NCBI GenBank assembly: GCA_035504175.1
Contig: DATJSJ010000045.1
Span: 16,628-80,627 of the forward strand
Direction of reading: 5' to 3'
From: DATJSJ01 sp035504175
Lineage (GTDB): Bacteria; Pseudomonadota; Alphaproteobacteria; Acetobacterales; Acetobacteraceae
Length of the DNA stretch: 64,000 nt
Shown: piece by piece, positions 54,454 to 64,000 of the stretch
Layout: every line of letters starts with the position of its first letter
Numbering within the stretch: the first letter of the stretch is position 1
Position numbers and translations under genes: made by a program
The notes under the pieces: model-generated
What the model saw: the letters and a program-made list of their open reading frames with translations, nothing else
What the model was told of the DNA's origin: nothing
The model's database searches: none

Positions 54454-55245
54454 TCACTCATAGAGGCCGCTCGGGCTGGTTCGATCCTCGGGCGCCGGCG
54501 CGATCCGACGTGCCTCGATCAGCAGGCGGCAATGCTCGGCATTCGCCTCCGCCGCCGACCGCGCCCGTCGCGCGGCGCGCAGATGCGCCGTGCAGCAATC
54601 GGGCGTCACCGGCACCCCGTCGAGATCGGTGAAGGCGGCCGCGTTCGGGTCCGTCGGGCCGCCGAGCCGGCGGCGGATGGCGACGTAGCGCAGCGCATCG
54701 GCCCGGAACGGCGTTTCACGCTGCGCCAGCGCTTCCAACTCCGCGAGCGTGAGTCGCAGCGCCGCCTCCGCGCCAGCCGCAGCGATCAGGGCGCGCAGCA
54801 CCCGCTCCTGCCGGCCGAGGAACGCCTTCTCGGCGAACCGGCGCCGGAGCGCGCCGAGATCGCCGCCCGGCTCGTCCGGAAACGCCTCGGTCAGTCCGCC
54901 CCGCCCGGCGATCGCCCGGTTGATCCGCCCGGCCGCGAAATGGTCGAGCAGCCGCACCTCGGCACGCGTCACCCAGGGGAGCGCCTCGAGCGCCGCCTGC
55001 ATGTCGGAGGCCATGAGAAAGGCGAACGCGGCGGCGCACCAATGGGTCGGCAACCGGAAGGCGACCGTGACTTCGCCACCGGCCTCGTGCAGCTCCTGGA
55101 TGAAGCCCATTTCCACGACCGACCGGTCGAGTTCGGGATCCAGCACTTCCTCAAGCCGGGCAAGGAGCTCGGCGCGGCGGGATGCGGCGGCGTCAGGTCG
55201 CGCCGCATCGCTCGCGGCGGTCGCGACGGCCATGCCGGTCGCCAC
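54454..55245 (-). CDS. DUF59/MIP18-type iron-sulfur assembly protein with extra C-terminal half
   Basis: A 263-residue protein. Residues 25-105 match the MIP18/SufT-like DUF59 domain (LARLEEVLDPELDRSVVEMGFIQELHEAGGEVTVAFRLPTHWC; Cys70 at the usual active Cys). Residues 120-263 are a separate helical part ending in TPDCCTAHLRAARRARSAAEANAEHCRLLIEARR. Longer DUF59 proteins next to an amidohydrolase are known beside soluble diiron monooxygenase clusters, where they are thought to help maturation. No monooxygenase is in this window. The GTG start is 9 bases after the amidohydrolase stop; an ATG lies 12 bases in. Confidence 0.75.
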   Translation of the reverse strand: MATGMAVATAASDAARPDAAASRRAELLARLEEVLDPELDRSVVEMGFIQELHEAGGEVTVAFRLPTHWCAAAFAFLMASDMQAALEALPWVTRAEVRLLDHFAAGRINRAIAGRGGLTEAFPDEPGGDLGALRRRFAEKAFLGRQERVLRALIAAAGAEAALRLTLAELEALAQRETPFRADALRYVAIRRRLGGPTDPNAAAFTDLDGVPVTPDCCTAHLRAARRARSAAEANAEHCRLLIEARRIAPAPEDRTSPSGLYE

Positions 55246-55254
55246 GCGCGCCGG

Positions 55255-56283
55255 TCAGGCCGGGGCCCGCGCCGCGTCCGCAGGCGCCACCTGCGGCAGG
55301 GCGAGCAGTGCGGCCACATCGAGCCCGTACAGCCGGGCGGCGTTGAGGCCGAGAATCTTCCGCTTCACATCCAGCGTCAGCTCGTGCCCCGCCTCCCGCG
55401 CCGTCTCGTCGTCGAACTGGAACGCCATGAACTTCTCGACGATCCAGCCCGGGCTGGTGATGCCGTAGTCGGAGCCGAAGATCAGCCGGTCCGGCCCGAG
55501 GAAGTACAGCAGATCGGCGAGCATGTTGGCGAAGTAGCGCGGCCGCGCGTGGATGAAGGAGGGAATCAGCGCCAGCCCGCCATAGACGTTCGGCTCCTGC
55601 CCGGCGATCCAGCAGAAATCGTCGGTCCGCGGCATGCCGCAATGGTCGACGACGAAGTTCAGGTCGGGGAAGGCGGTGGCGACGTAGTCGACGTCCCGCA
55701 CGTCGAACGCGTCGAGATTGAGCGGGTGGATCGTCGGCCCCTTGTGCACGTGGATGTTGCGGATGCCGAGCTTGCGGCACAGCTCCATGTAGGGCGCGAT
55801 GATGTCGTCGCGCAGCGTGTAGCCGCGGGACGCCCCGTTCCATTCCGCCGTGTACAGCTTCACGCCCTGGAAGCCCCAGCGCGCATGTTCGGCTTCCAGG
55901 CGCTCCAGCCCCTCGGTGCCGTCGCGCGGGTCGAAGCGGCCGTCGAGGATGATGCGGTCGGGCAGGGCCTGCTTCAGCGCGGCGCATTGCTCGACCGTGT
56001 TGAAGCCGTCGACGAAGAAATCGCGCAAATAGGTCGGCAGCATGATCGCCGCGTCGACATGCCCGTCGACGAACAGATCCTGCACCGCGCCGTCGACGCC
56101 GTAATGGAGGAAGCGCTCGAACTCCCAGCGCCGCTCGGGCGGGGTCATCCCGACATGCGAGCCCCAGAAACTGTCGATGAAGGTGAAGCCGTAACGATTG
56201 CGGCGATTCGCCGGTCGCGCGTCCCAGAGATGCACGTGCCCGTCGATGACCAGCACCTGCTCGCCAGTCTCGGTGACGTACAT
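55255..56283 (-). CDS. Amidohydrolase-family protein
   Basis: A 342-residue metal hydrolase of the amidohydrolase_2 type: DGHVHLWD (His16/His18), VDHCGMPRTDDF (metal His), and FGSDYGITSPGW (catalytic Asp). It starts MYVTETGEQVLVIDG with GGGAGG upstream. Decarboxylation or hydrolysis of a carboxylated aromatic or lactone is the usual class role; here it is paired with the DUF59 protein. It is divergent from an FAD-linked dehydrogenase. Confidence 0.88.
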   Translation of the reverse strand: MYVTETGEQVLVIDGHVHLWDARPANRRNRYGFTFIDSFWGSHVGMTPPERRWEFERFLHYGVDGAVQDLFVDGHVDAAIMLPTYLRDFFVDGFNTVEQCAALKQALPDRIILDGRFDPRDGTEGLERLEAEHARWGFQGVKLYTAEWNGASRGYTLRDDIIAPYMELCRKLGIRNIHVHKGPTIHPLNLDAFDVRDVDYVATAFPDLNFVVDHCGMPRTDDFCWIAGQEPNVYGGLALIPSFIHARPRYFANMLADLLYFLGPDRLIFGSDYGITSPGWIVEKFMAFQFDDETAREAGHELTLDVKRKILGLNAARLYGLDVAALLALPQVAPADAARAPA

Positions 56284-56403
56284 CGCGGCTTCGCCTCCCT
56301 GCGCCGGCGCGACCGCGATCCGGCGCCCGGTCGGCTCCGTGTTGTGGACCTTGGCACACAGTCCTACAACCCCACAATCCAACCACCGCATGAGTCCGCC
56401 GGT

Positions 56404-57822
56404 ATGGATGCGGCCGCCCTGCTCGATCGCCTCGCGAGCCTGCTGGACCCCGGCGGCGTGCTTCGCGGCGACGACGAGGCGGCGCTCGTCCGCTACTGCC
56501 GCGACTGGTCGGGCGATCATGTCGGCCGCCCGCTCGCCGTCATCCGTCCTGGCAGCACGGAGCAGGTCGCCGAATCAGTTCGACTCTGCTTCGAGAGCGG
56601 CGTGCCGGTGGTGCCGCAGGGCGGCAACACCGGCCTGGTCGCCGGCGGCATCCCGACCGAAGATGGGCGGGAGGTGGTGCTCAGCCTGGAGCGGATGAAT
56701 CGCATCCGCACGATCGACGCCGCCAGTTTCAGCATCGTCGCCGAGGCCGGCTGCATCCTCGCCGATCTGCACCAGGCGGCGGAGGCGGTGGATTGCGCGC
56801 TGCCGCTCAGCCTCGGCGCGCAGGGGAGCTGTCAGATTGGCGGCAACGTCTCGACCAATGCCGGCGGCGTCAATGTGCTGCGCTACGGCATGACGCGCGA
56901 TCTGGTGCTGGGACTGGAGGTCGTGCTGCCCGGCGGACGGATCTGGCACGGGCTGCGCCGGCTCAGGAAGGACAATACCGGCTACGATCTGCGCCAGCTC
57001 TTCATCGGCGCGGAAGGCACGCTCGGCGTCATTACCGCCGTCGCCCTGAAGCTGTTCCCGCGTCCGACGGAGCTGCACACCGCGATCGTGGGCGTCGACT
57101 CCGTTGCCGCGGCGCTCGATCTCTACGCCCGCGCGCGCACCGGCCTGTCCGATCTGCTCAGCGCCTTCGAGCTGATTCCCCGGGCCTGCTTCGATCTGGT
57201 GCTGGCGGATCGGCCGGACTGGCAGGAGCCGTTCGCCAGACCGACGCCCGTCACGGTGCTCATGGAGGCTTCCGCCAGCGGCCTCGTCGATGTCGGTGGC
57301 CCGTTCGCGCGCTTCCTCGAGGATCGGATCGAGGCGGGCCAGGTGCTGGATGGCACGCTGGCGCAAAGTCGCGCGCAGGCTGCGGCATTCTGGCGCTGGC
57401 GCGAGGAGGTGGTCGAGGCGCAGCACCGACGCGGGCGGCATCTGCGCACCGACATCTCCGTGCCCATCGCGGCGCTGGCGGATTTCATCGCGGCGGCCGA
57501 CGGGGCGATGGCGGCGATCGTGCCTTCGGTGCGTGCGATCGCCTACGGTCATGTCGGCGACGGCAACATTCATTACAACGTGCTGCCGCCTGCCGGGCTG
57601 CCGCTGCCGGAGGCGGTCGCGCTGCTGGCGCACTGCGAGGAGCTGCTGTTCACGCTGGTCGACCGCTTCGACGGTTCGATCAGCGCCGAGCACGGCATCG
57701 GCCGGCTGAAGCGCAGCCATTTCCTGCAGCGTCTGACGCCGGTCGAGGCAAGCTTGATGCGCACGATCAAGTCGGGCATCGATCCCGCCGGGCTGATGAA
57801 TCCCGGGCGAATTCTGTCATAG
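56404..57822 (+). CDS. FAD-binding oxidoreductase, D-2-hydroxyglutarate/D-lactate dehydrogenase family
   Basis: A 472-residue flavoprotein. The PCMH FAD domain has PVVPQGGNTGLVAGGIP, LGAQGSCQIGGNVSTNAGGVNVLRYG and LRQLFIGAEGTLGVIT. The C-terminal domain has AYGHVGDGNIHYN (metal/catalytic His) and SAEHGIGRLKR. It oxidises D-2-hydroxy acids and passes electrons to the respiratory chain or ETF. The ATG follows GCCGGT with only weak ribosome-site character. It stands alone on its strand and ends at a strong hairpin. Confidence 0.93.
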   Translation: MDAAALLDRLASLLDPGGVLRGDDEAALVRYCRDWSGDHVGRPLAVIRPGSTEQVAESVRLCFESGVPVVPQGGNTGLVAGGIPTEDGREVVLSLERMNRIRTIDAASFSIVAEAGCILADLHQAAEAVDCALPLSLGAQGSCQIGGNVSTNAGGVNVLRYGMTRDLVLGLEVVLPGGRIWHGLRRLRKDNTGYDLRQLFIGAEGTLGVITAVALKLFPRPTELHTAIVGVDSVAAALDLYARARTGLSDLLSAFELIPRACFDLVLADRPDWQEPFARPTPVTVLMEASASGLVDVGGPFARFLEDRIEAGQVLDGTLAQSRAQAAAFWRWREEVVEAQHRRGRHLRTDISVPIAALADFIAAADGAMAAIVPSVRAIAYGHVGDGNIHYNVLPPAGLPLPEAVALLAHCEELLFTLVDRFDGSISAEHGIGRLKRSHFLQRLTPVEASLMRTIKSGIDPAGLMNPGRILS

Positions 57823-57853
57823 GGACACAACTCGCGGAGCAGGGGCGACGATA

Positions 57854-57885
57854 CGGCAGGCGACCGAGCGCGGTCGCGCCTGCCG
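57854..57885 (+). terminator. Hairpin after the FAD-linked dehydrogenase
   Basis: CGGCAGGCGACCG pairs with CGGTCGCGCCTGCCG apart from a 2-base bulge; loop AGCG. It lies 31 bases after the stop with no T-run. The rest of the gap to the next gene shows no ORF. Confidence 0.65.
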
Positions 57886-58112
57886 TCCAGGGTCGCGCGC
57901 CCCCGCCGGCATTGCGATTGCGGGGGGTGCTGGACGGCCGGCGAGCGGCTGCCGGGCGAGCGGTCGCAGGTCGGGATCCGCGGCGTCAGCCGCCTGGGTG
58001 GAACGTGCGGCGAAGCGGCCCCATCAGCGTGGCGCCGCCGTCGCGCGGCCGGGTTTAACCGTCGCTTATCGAGTTCCTGCGAGCCTGTGCCGCGCCCGGA
58101 TTCGGATCGCGG

Positions 58113-60509
58113 ATGCTGAACGTCTACGCCTGCCTGACACAGCAACATGACCTCCGCCTCGTCGCGGTGGCGGGCATGATCTGCGTGAGTTGCTGCCTCA
58201 CCGCGCTGACCATGCTGTCGCGGGCGGTGTCGGTGACCGAGCGGGCGGCGCCGGTCTGGCGCACCGCGGCCGGCTTCGTCTTCGGGGTCGGCGTCTGGGC
58301 GACGCATTTCATTGCCATCCTGGCGTACAAGACCTCGTTACCGGTCGCTTACGACGTATTTCGCACCACCCTCTCCGCCATTCTCTGCATCGCCGGCGCA
58401 ATCTTCGCCTTCACCCTGTTCCAGTGCCTCTGCCTGTCCCTGCCGCGCACGGCCCGGGCCGCCGTGGCGGGAATGGCGCTCGGCGCCGCGATCGGCGGCA
58501 TGCACTATCTCGGCATGTCCGGGCTGCGGATGCCCGCGACGATCCAGTACGATCCCGATACCGTTGCGGCGTCGCTGGTGCTCGGCGCGGCGCTGGCCGC
58601 GGTCGCGCTGCGGGTCGCCGGCCGCCTCGACTGCCTGCGCCACCGCCTGGCCGGCGCCGCCTTGCTGACGCTCTCGATCTGTACCCTGCATTTCGTCGGC
58701 ATGAGCGGAATCACCATCGTCCCCGGACTCGGCAGCCCGGTGGAGGCATCCGAAATCCCCGGCGACGCGCTCGCGATTGCGATTGCCTCGCTCAGCAGCG
58801 TCGTCCTGCTGCTCGGCCTGATGTCAGCCTGGATGGATGAGCGCCTCGCCGCGCGCTCGGTGGCGCAAGGCCGCCGCATGCGGCAGCTCGCGGAGGCGAC
58901 CTTCGAGGGCATCCTGCTGCATCGGCGCGGTGTGATCATCGACGCCAATGCGGCCATGGCGCGGCTCGTGGGACACCCCGCCGCCGAGCTCCCCGGTCGT
59001 CACCTGGCCGAGCTGTTGGCCGATCCGGCGGGGCAAGGACCGGCGGCAGTGCCGTCCGGCCGCGACGGCCAGGCGACGGAGGCGGGTTTGCGCCGGGCGG
59101 ACGGGCGCATCGTGCCCGTCGAACTGCTCTCCCGCAGCATCGAGCATGAGGGCGGCCCGATGTCGGTGCTCGCGGTACGCGACATCTCGGATCGCAAGCA
59201 GGCAGAAGCGGAGATCCGACATCTCGCCCATCACGACCCGCTGACCGGTCTCGCCAACCGCAAGCTGTTGCACGAGCAGATCGACGAGGCCCTGCGCCGG
59301 GCCGGCTCCCACAACGAGCCAGTCGCCGTGCTTTGCCTCGACCTCGATCGCTTCAAGCTGGTGAACGACCTGATGGGCCATCTCGCCGGGGACAAGCTGT
59401 TGCGGCAGGTCTCGAAGCGTCTGCGCGGCCTGGCGCGGCCGGTCGATACCGTGGCCCGGCTGGGCGGCGATGAGTTCGCCGTGGTGCAACCGGGCGGGGC
59501 GCAGCCGGAGGCGGCGACGCTCCTGGCGCAGCGGATCATCACGGCAATGACGGAGCCGTTCGACATCGACGGGCGGGAGATCCGCATCAGCGCCAGTGTC
59601 GGGGCGGCGATCTTCCCGCTGGACGGGGCCGCCGGCGAGGCATTGCTGAAAAACGCCGATATCGCGCTGTACCGGGCGAAGCAGGAGCACCGCGGCAGCT
59701 TCCGGCTGTTCGAGGCGGCGATGGACCGCCGGCTGCGCGACCGGCGCCTGCTGGAGCAGGATCTGCGCGACGCAATCGCCGGCGCCAGGCTGGAGCTGTA
59801 CTATCAGCCGATCGTCGCCTGTCGGGACGGACGCATCGAAGGCTACGAGGCGCTGCTGCGCTGGCATCACCCGGAGCGCGGCTGGGTGCCGCCGTCGACC
59901 TTCATCCCGCTGGCGGAGGAAACCGGCCTGATCCTGCCGCTCGGACGCTGGGCGCTGGAGGCCGCGTGCCTCGAGGCGGCAAGCTGGCCGGTGCCGCGAC
60001 GGGTCGCAGTCAACCTCTCGCCCGCGCAGTTCCGCGACGGCGACCTGCCCGCGATCGTCGCCGATATCCTGCGGCGGTCCGGTCTCGATCCGGCGCGGCT
60101 GAAGCTGGAGATCACCGAGGGGCTGCTGATCGACGATACGGATCGCGCCCTGGCGACGCTGAACGCGCTGAAGGGGCTGGGCATCGGCATCGCGCTCGAC
60201 GATTTCGGCACCGGCTACTCCAGCCTCAGCTATCTGCGCCGCTTTCCCTTCGACCAGATCAAGATCGACCGCTCGTTCATCCAGGCGCTGGCCTCCGATC
60301 CCGATGCCGCGGCGATCGTACGGGCGATCCTCGCCCTGGCACGCAGCCTCCGCCTTGGCGTGATCGCCGAAGGCGTCGAGACCGAGGACCAGCTTGCCTT
60401 GCTGCGGCAGGAGGACTGCCTGCTGGTGCAGGGCTATCTGCTCGGGCGGCCGCTTCCGCCCGACGCGCTGGCCGCGGCGGCCGGCGCGGACCGGCAGGTC
60501 GCGGCCTGA
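58113..60509 (+). CDS. MHYT-PAS-GGDEF-EAL cyclic-di-GMP signalling protein
   Basis: A 798-residue inner-membrane protein. Residues 1-245 form the MHYT sensor with seven membrane segments and three MHYT-like motifs (ATHFIAI 63-69, MHYLGM 130-135, LHFVGM 192-197), proposed to sense gases through copper or haem. A PAS-like domain follows (about 255-365), then GGDEF (451-455) with an intact RPVD inhibitory site (442-445) and an EAL domain (EAL 579-581) whose metal and catalytic residues (NLSPAQF, LEITEG, DDFGTGYSSL, IKIDRS, EGVET) are all present. It may both make and break c-di-GMP. Confidence 0.95.
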   Translation: MLNVYACLTQQHDLRLVAVAGMICVSCCLTALTMLSRAVSVTERAAPVWRTAAGFVFGVGVWATHFIAILAYKTSLPVAYDVFRTTLSAILCIAGAIFAFTLFQCLCLSLPRTARAAVAGMALGAAIGGMHYLGMSGLRMPATIQYDPDTVAASLVLGAALAAVALRVAGRLDCLRHRLAGAALLTLSICTLHFVGMSGITIVPGLGSPVEASEIPGDALAIAIASLSSVVLLLGLMSAWMDERLAARSVAQGRRMRQLAEATFEGILLHRRGVIIDANAAMARLVGHPAAELPGRHLAELLADPAGQGPAAVPSGRDGQATEAGLRRADGRIVPVELLSRSIEHEGGPMSVLAVRDISDRKQAEAEIRHLAHHDPLTGLANRKLLHEQIDEALRRAGSHNEPVAVLCLDLDRFKLVNDLMGHLAGDKLLRQVSKRLRGLARPVDTVARLGGDEFAVVQPGGAQPEAATLLAQRIITAMTEPFDIDGREIRISASVGAAIFPLDGAAGEALLKNADIALYRAKQEHRGSFRLFEAAMDRRLRDRRLLEQDLRDAIAGARLELYYQPIVACRDGRIEGYEALLRWHHPERGWVPPSTFIPLAEETGLILPLGRWALEAACLEAASWPVPRRVAVNLSPAQFRDGDLPAIVADILRRSGLDPARLKLEITEGLLIDDTDRALATLNALKGLGIGIALDDFGTGYSSLSYLRRFPFDQIKIDRSFIQALASDPDAAAIVRAILALARSLRLGVIAEGVETEDQLALLRQEDCLLVQGYLLGRPLPPDALAAAAGADRQVAA

Positions 60510-60533
60510 CTGAGGCTGGGCCGCCCGGCCGAT

Positions 60534-60564
60534 CCGCCCGCGGCGCCGCGCCGGGCGCGGGCGG
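60534..60564. terminator. Hairpin between convergent signalling gene and grxD
   Basis: CCGCCCGCG pairs with CGCGGGCGG (9 bp) around a 13-base loop, between the two stops. No T-run. Confidence 0.6.
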
Positions 60565-60569
60565 CGCGA

Positions 60570-60908
<339 letters not shown>

Positions 60909-60949
60909 GCGGTCTCTCCTGATCGGGTGCCGATGCGCCGGAGCAAAGC

Positions 60950-61183
60950 TTACTCCGGAGCCGAGGTTTGCAAGGCCAGCGCGTGCAATTCGCCGCCCAT
61001 GCGGCCGCGCAGCGCCGCGTAGACCATCTGATGCTGCTGCACGCGCGAGCGGCCGCGGAACGCTTCGCTGACGATCCGGGCCGCGTAATGGTCGCCGTCG
61101 CCGGCGAGATCCTCGATGGTGACCCGCGCATCGGGCAGCGCCGCCTTGATCAGCGCCTCGATCTCGCTTACCGCCATCGCCAT
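60950..61183 (-). CDS. bolA: BolA-family protein
   Basis: A 77-residue BolA with VTIEDLAGDGDHYAARIVSEAFRGRSRVQQHQMVYAAL; the His in DGDHYA and the C-terminal HALALQT region fit cluster-binding members of the IbaG/BolA type. It pairs with Grx4. Two in-frame ATGs 6 bases apart; the first is annotated. It starts 12 bases after the purL stop. Confidence 0.95.
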   Translation of the reverse strand: MAMAVSEIEALIKAALPDARVTIEDLAGDGDHYAARIVSEAFRGRSRVQQHQMVYAALRGRMGGELHALALQTSAPE

Positions 61184-61195
61184 GCTCTCGCCCCT

Positions 61196-63378
<2,183 letters not shown>

Positions 63379-63379
<1 letters not shown>

Positions 63380-64000
63380 CAGGCGGCGGCGAGTGCGGCG
63401 GCCAGCCCGTCGAACAGCGGCTTGCCATCCGTGCCGCCCATCAGCGGATCGACCAGGTTCTCCGGATGCGGCATCAGCCCGAGCACGCGGCCGTTCTCGC
63501 TCAGCACGCCGGCGATGGCGCGGGCGCTGCCGTTCGGATTGGCGGCCGGCGTCACCGCCCCCTGCGGTGTCACGTAGCGGAGCGCCACCAGGCCGTCGCC
63601 CTCCAGCCGGTCGAGCGTCGCTGTATCGGCGAAGTAGTTGCCGTCGCCATGCGCCAGCGGCGCGCGGACCACCTGGCCGCGCTGGTACTGCGCGGTGAAG
63701 GCGGTGTCGGCGCGCTCGACGCGCAGATGGCAGTCGCGCGAGAGGAAGCGCAGCGAGGCGTTGCGCAGCAGCGCCCCGGGCAGCAACCCGGCCTCGGTCA
63801 GGATCTGGAAGCCGTTGCACACGCCGAGCACGTAGCCGCCGCGGGAAGCGTGACCCGCCACGGCCCGCATCACCGGCGCGCGCGCCGCCATGGCGCCGGC
63901 GCGCAGATAGTCGCCGTAGCTGAACCCGCCCGGCAGCACGATCAGGTCGAGTCCGTCGAGATCGGTCTCCCGGTGCCAGATCATGCGCGGGGCGTGACCG
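63379..64000 (-). CDS. purQ: PurQ glutaminase subunit, 5' end beyond window edge
   Basis: A partial class I glutamine amidotransferase that feeds ammonia to PurL. LIVLPGGFSYGDYLRAG and the nucleophile region VLGVCNGFQILTEAGLLPG (Cys) are seen, with the catalytic His-Glu in GLMPHPENL. An internal Met at position 63984 is not the true start: the frame is open to the edge and the usual N-terminal strand is missing. Confidence 0.95.

Overview
The window looks like ordinary chromosome from a very GC-rich alphaproteobacterium. A member of the Acetobacteraceae or a related Rhodospirillales lineage is my best guess. The evidence is a set of alphaproteobacterial marker families (GapR/DUF2312, DUF1244, DUF1491, the mutS-glnD pair, the grxD-bolA-purL-purQ block), a phasin, and codon use that almost always ends in G or C. 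I see no rRNA, tRNA, CRISPR array, phage, transposase or integron. Many genes overlap by 4 bases (ATGA or GTGA), so it is a compact genome with translational coupling.

Layout: 1-4 kb holds small conserved genes, an HdeD-type membrane protein with an extra C-terminal domain, and an MFS transporter. 4-6.6 kb holds two tandem OmpA-type outer-membrane genes closed by a textbook intrinsic terminator. 6.7-16 kb is housekeeping: Ada alkylation repair, pyruvate kinase, DUF1244, GapR, a methyltransferase, a DegP-type protease, a 2-hydroxyacid dehydrogenase, and an NTF2-like/XRE divergent pair separated by three large inverted repeats. 16-24.4 kb holds glnD-mutS and malic enzyme. 24.3-31 kb holds an orphan membrane protein, a three-gene nitrate/sulfonate/taurine-type ABC importer and, upstream on the same strand, a trimethylamine-dehydrogenase-family flavoprotein. 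Its substrate-site residues match what I recall for histamine dehydrogenase.

A tandem minisatellite (31.12-31.28 kb) separates this from a divergent RpiR regulator and a five-gene, fully overlapping peptide-type ABC operon ending in an unknown protein. 38.5-43.7 kb holds a phosphoesterase coupled to an AapJ-like binding protein, then DUF2237 and an Nramp-like transporter with a non-standard metal site. 43.9-50 kb holds cysS, DUF305, trmJ, a phasin and rpsD. 50-57.8 kb holds an SDR/TetR/asparaginase group with visible operators, prfC behind an attenuator-like leader, and a DUF59-amidohydrolase pair divergent from an FAD-linked dehydrogenase. 58-64 kb holds a MHYT-PAS-GGDEF-EAL protein, then grxD, bolA, purL and purQ (cut by the window edge).

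I find no clear new defence, secretion or biosynthetic system. The points most worth a second look are the HdeD fusion, the histamine-dehydrogenase-like enzyme, the clusters of large hairpins (14.6, 21.75 and 52.6 kb), the prfC leader, and the TetR operator pair. Family names and residue numbers quoted from other proteins are from memory and were not checked by search.
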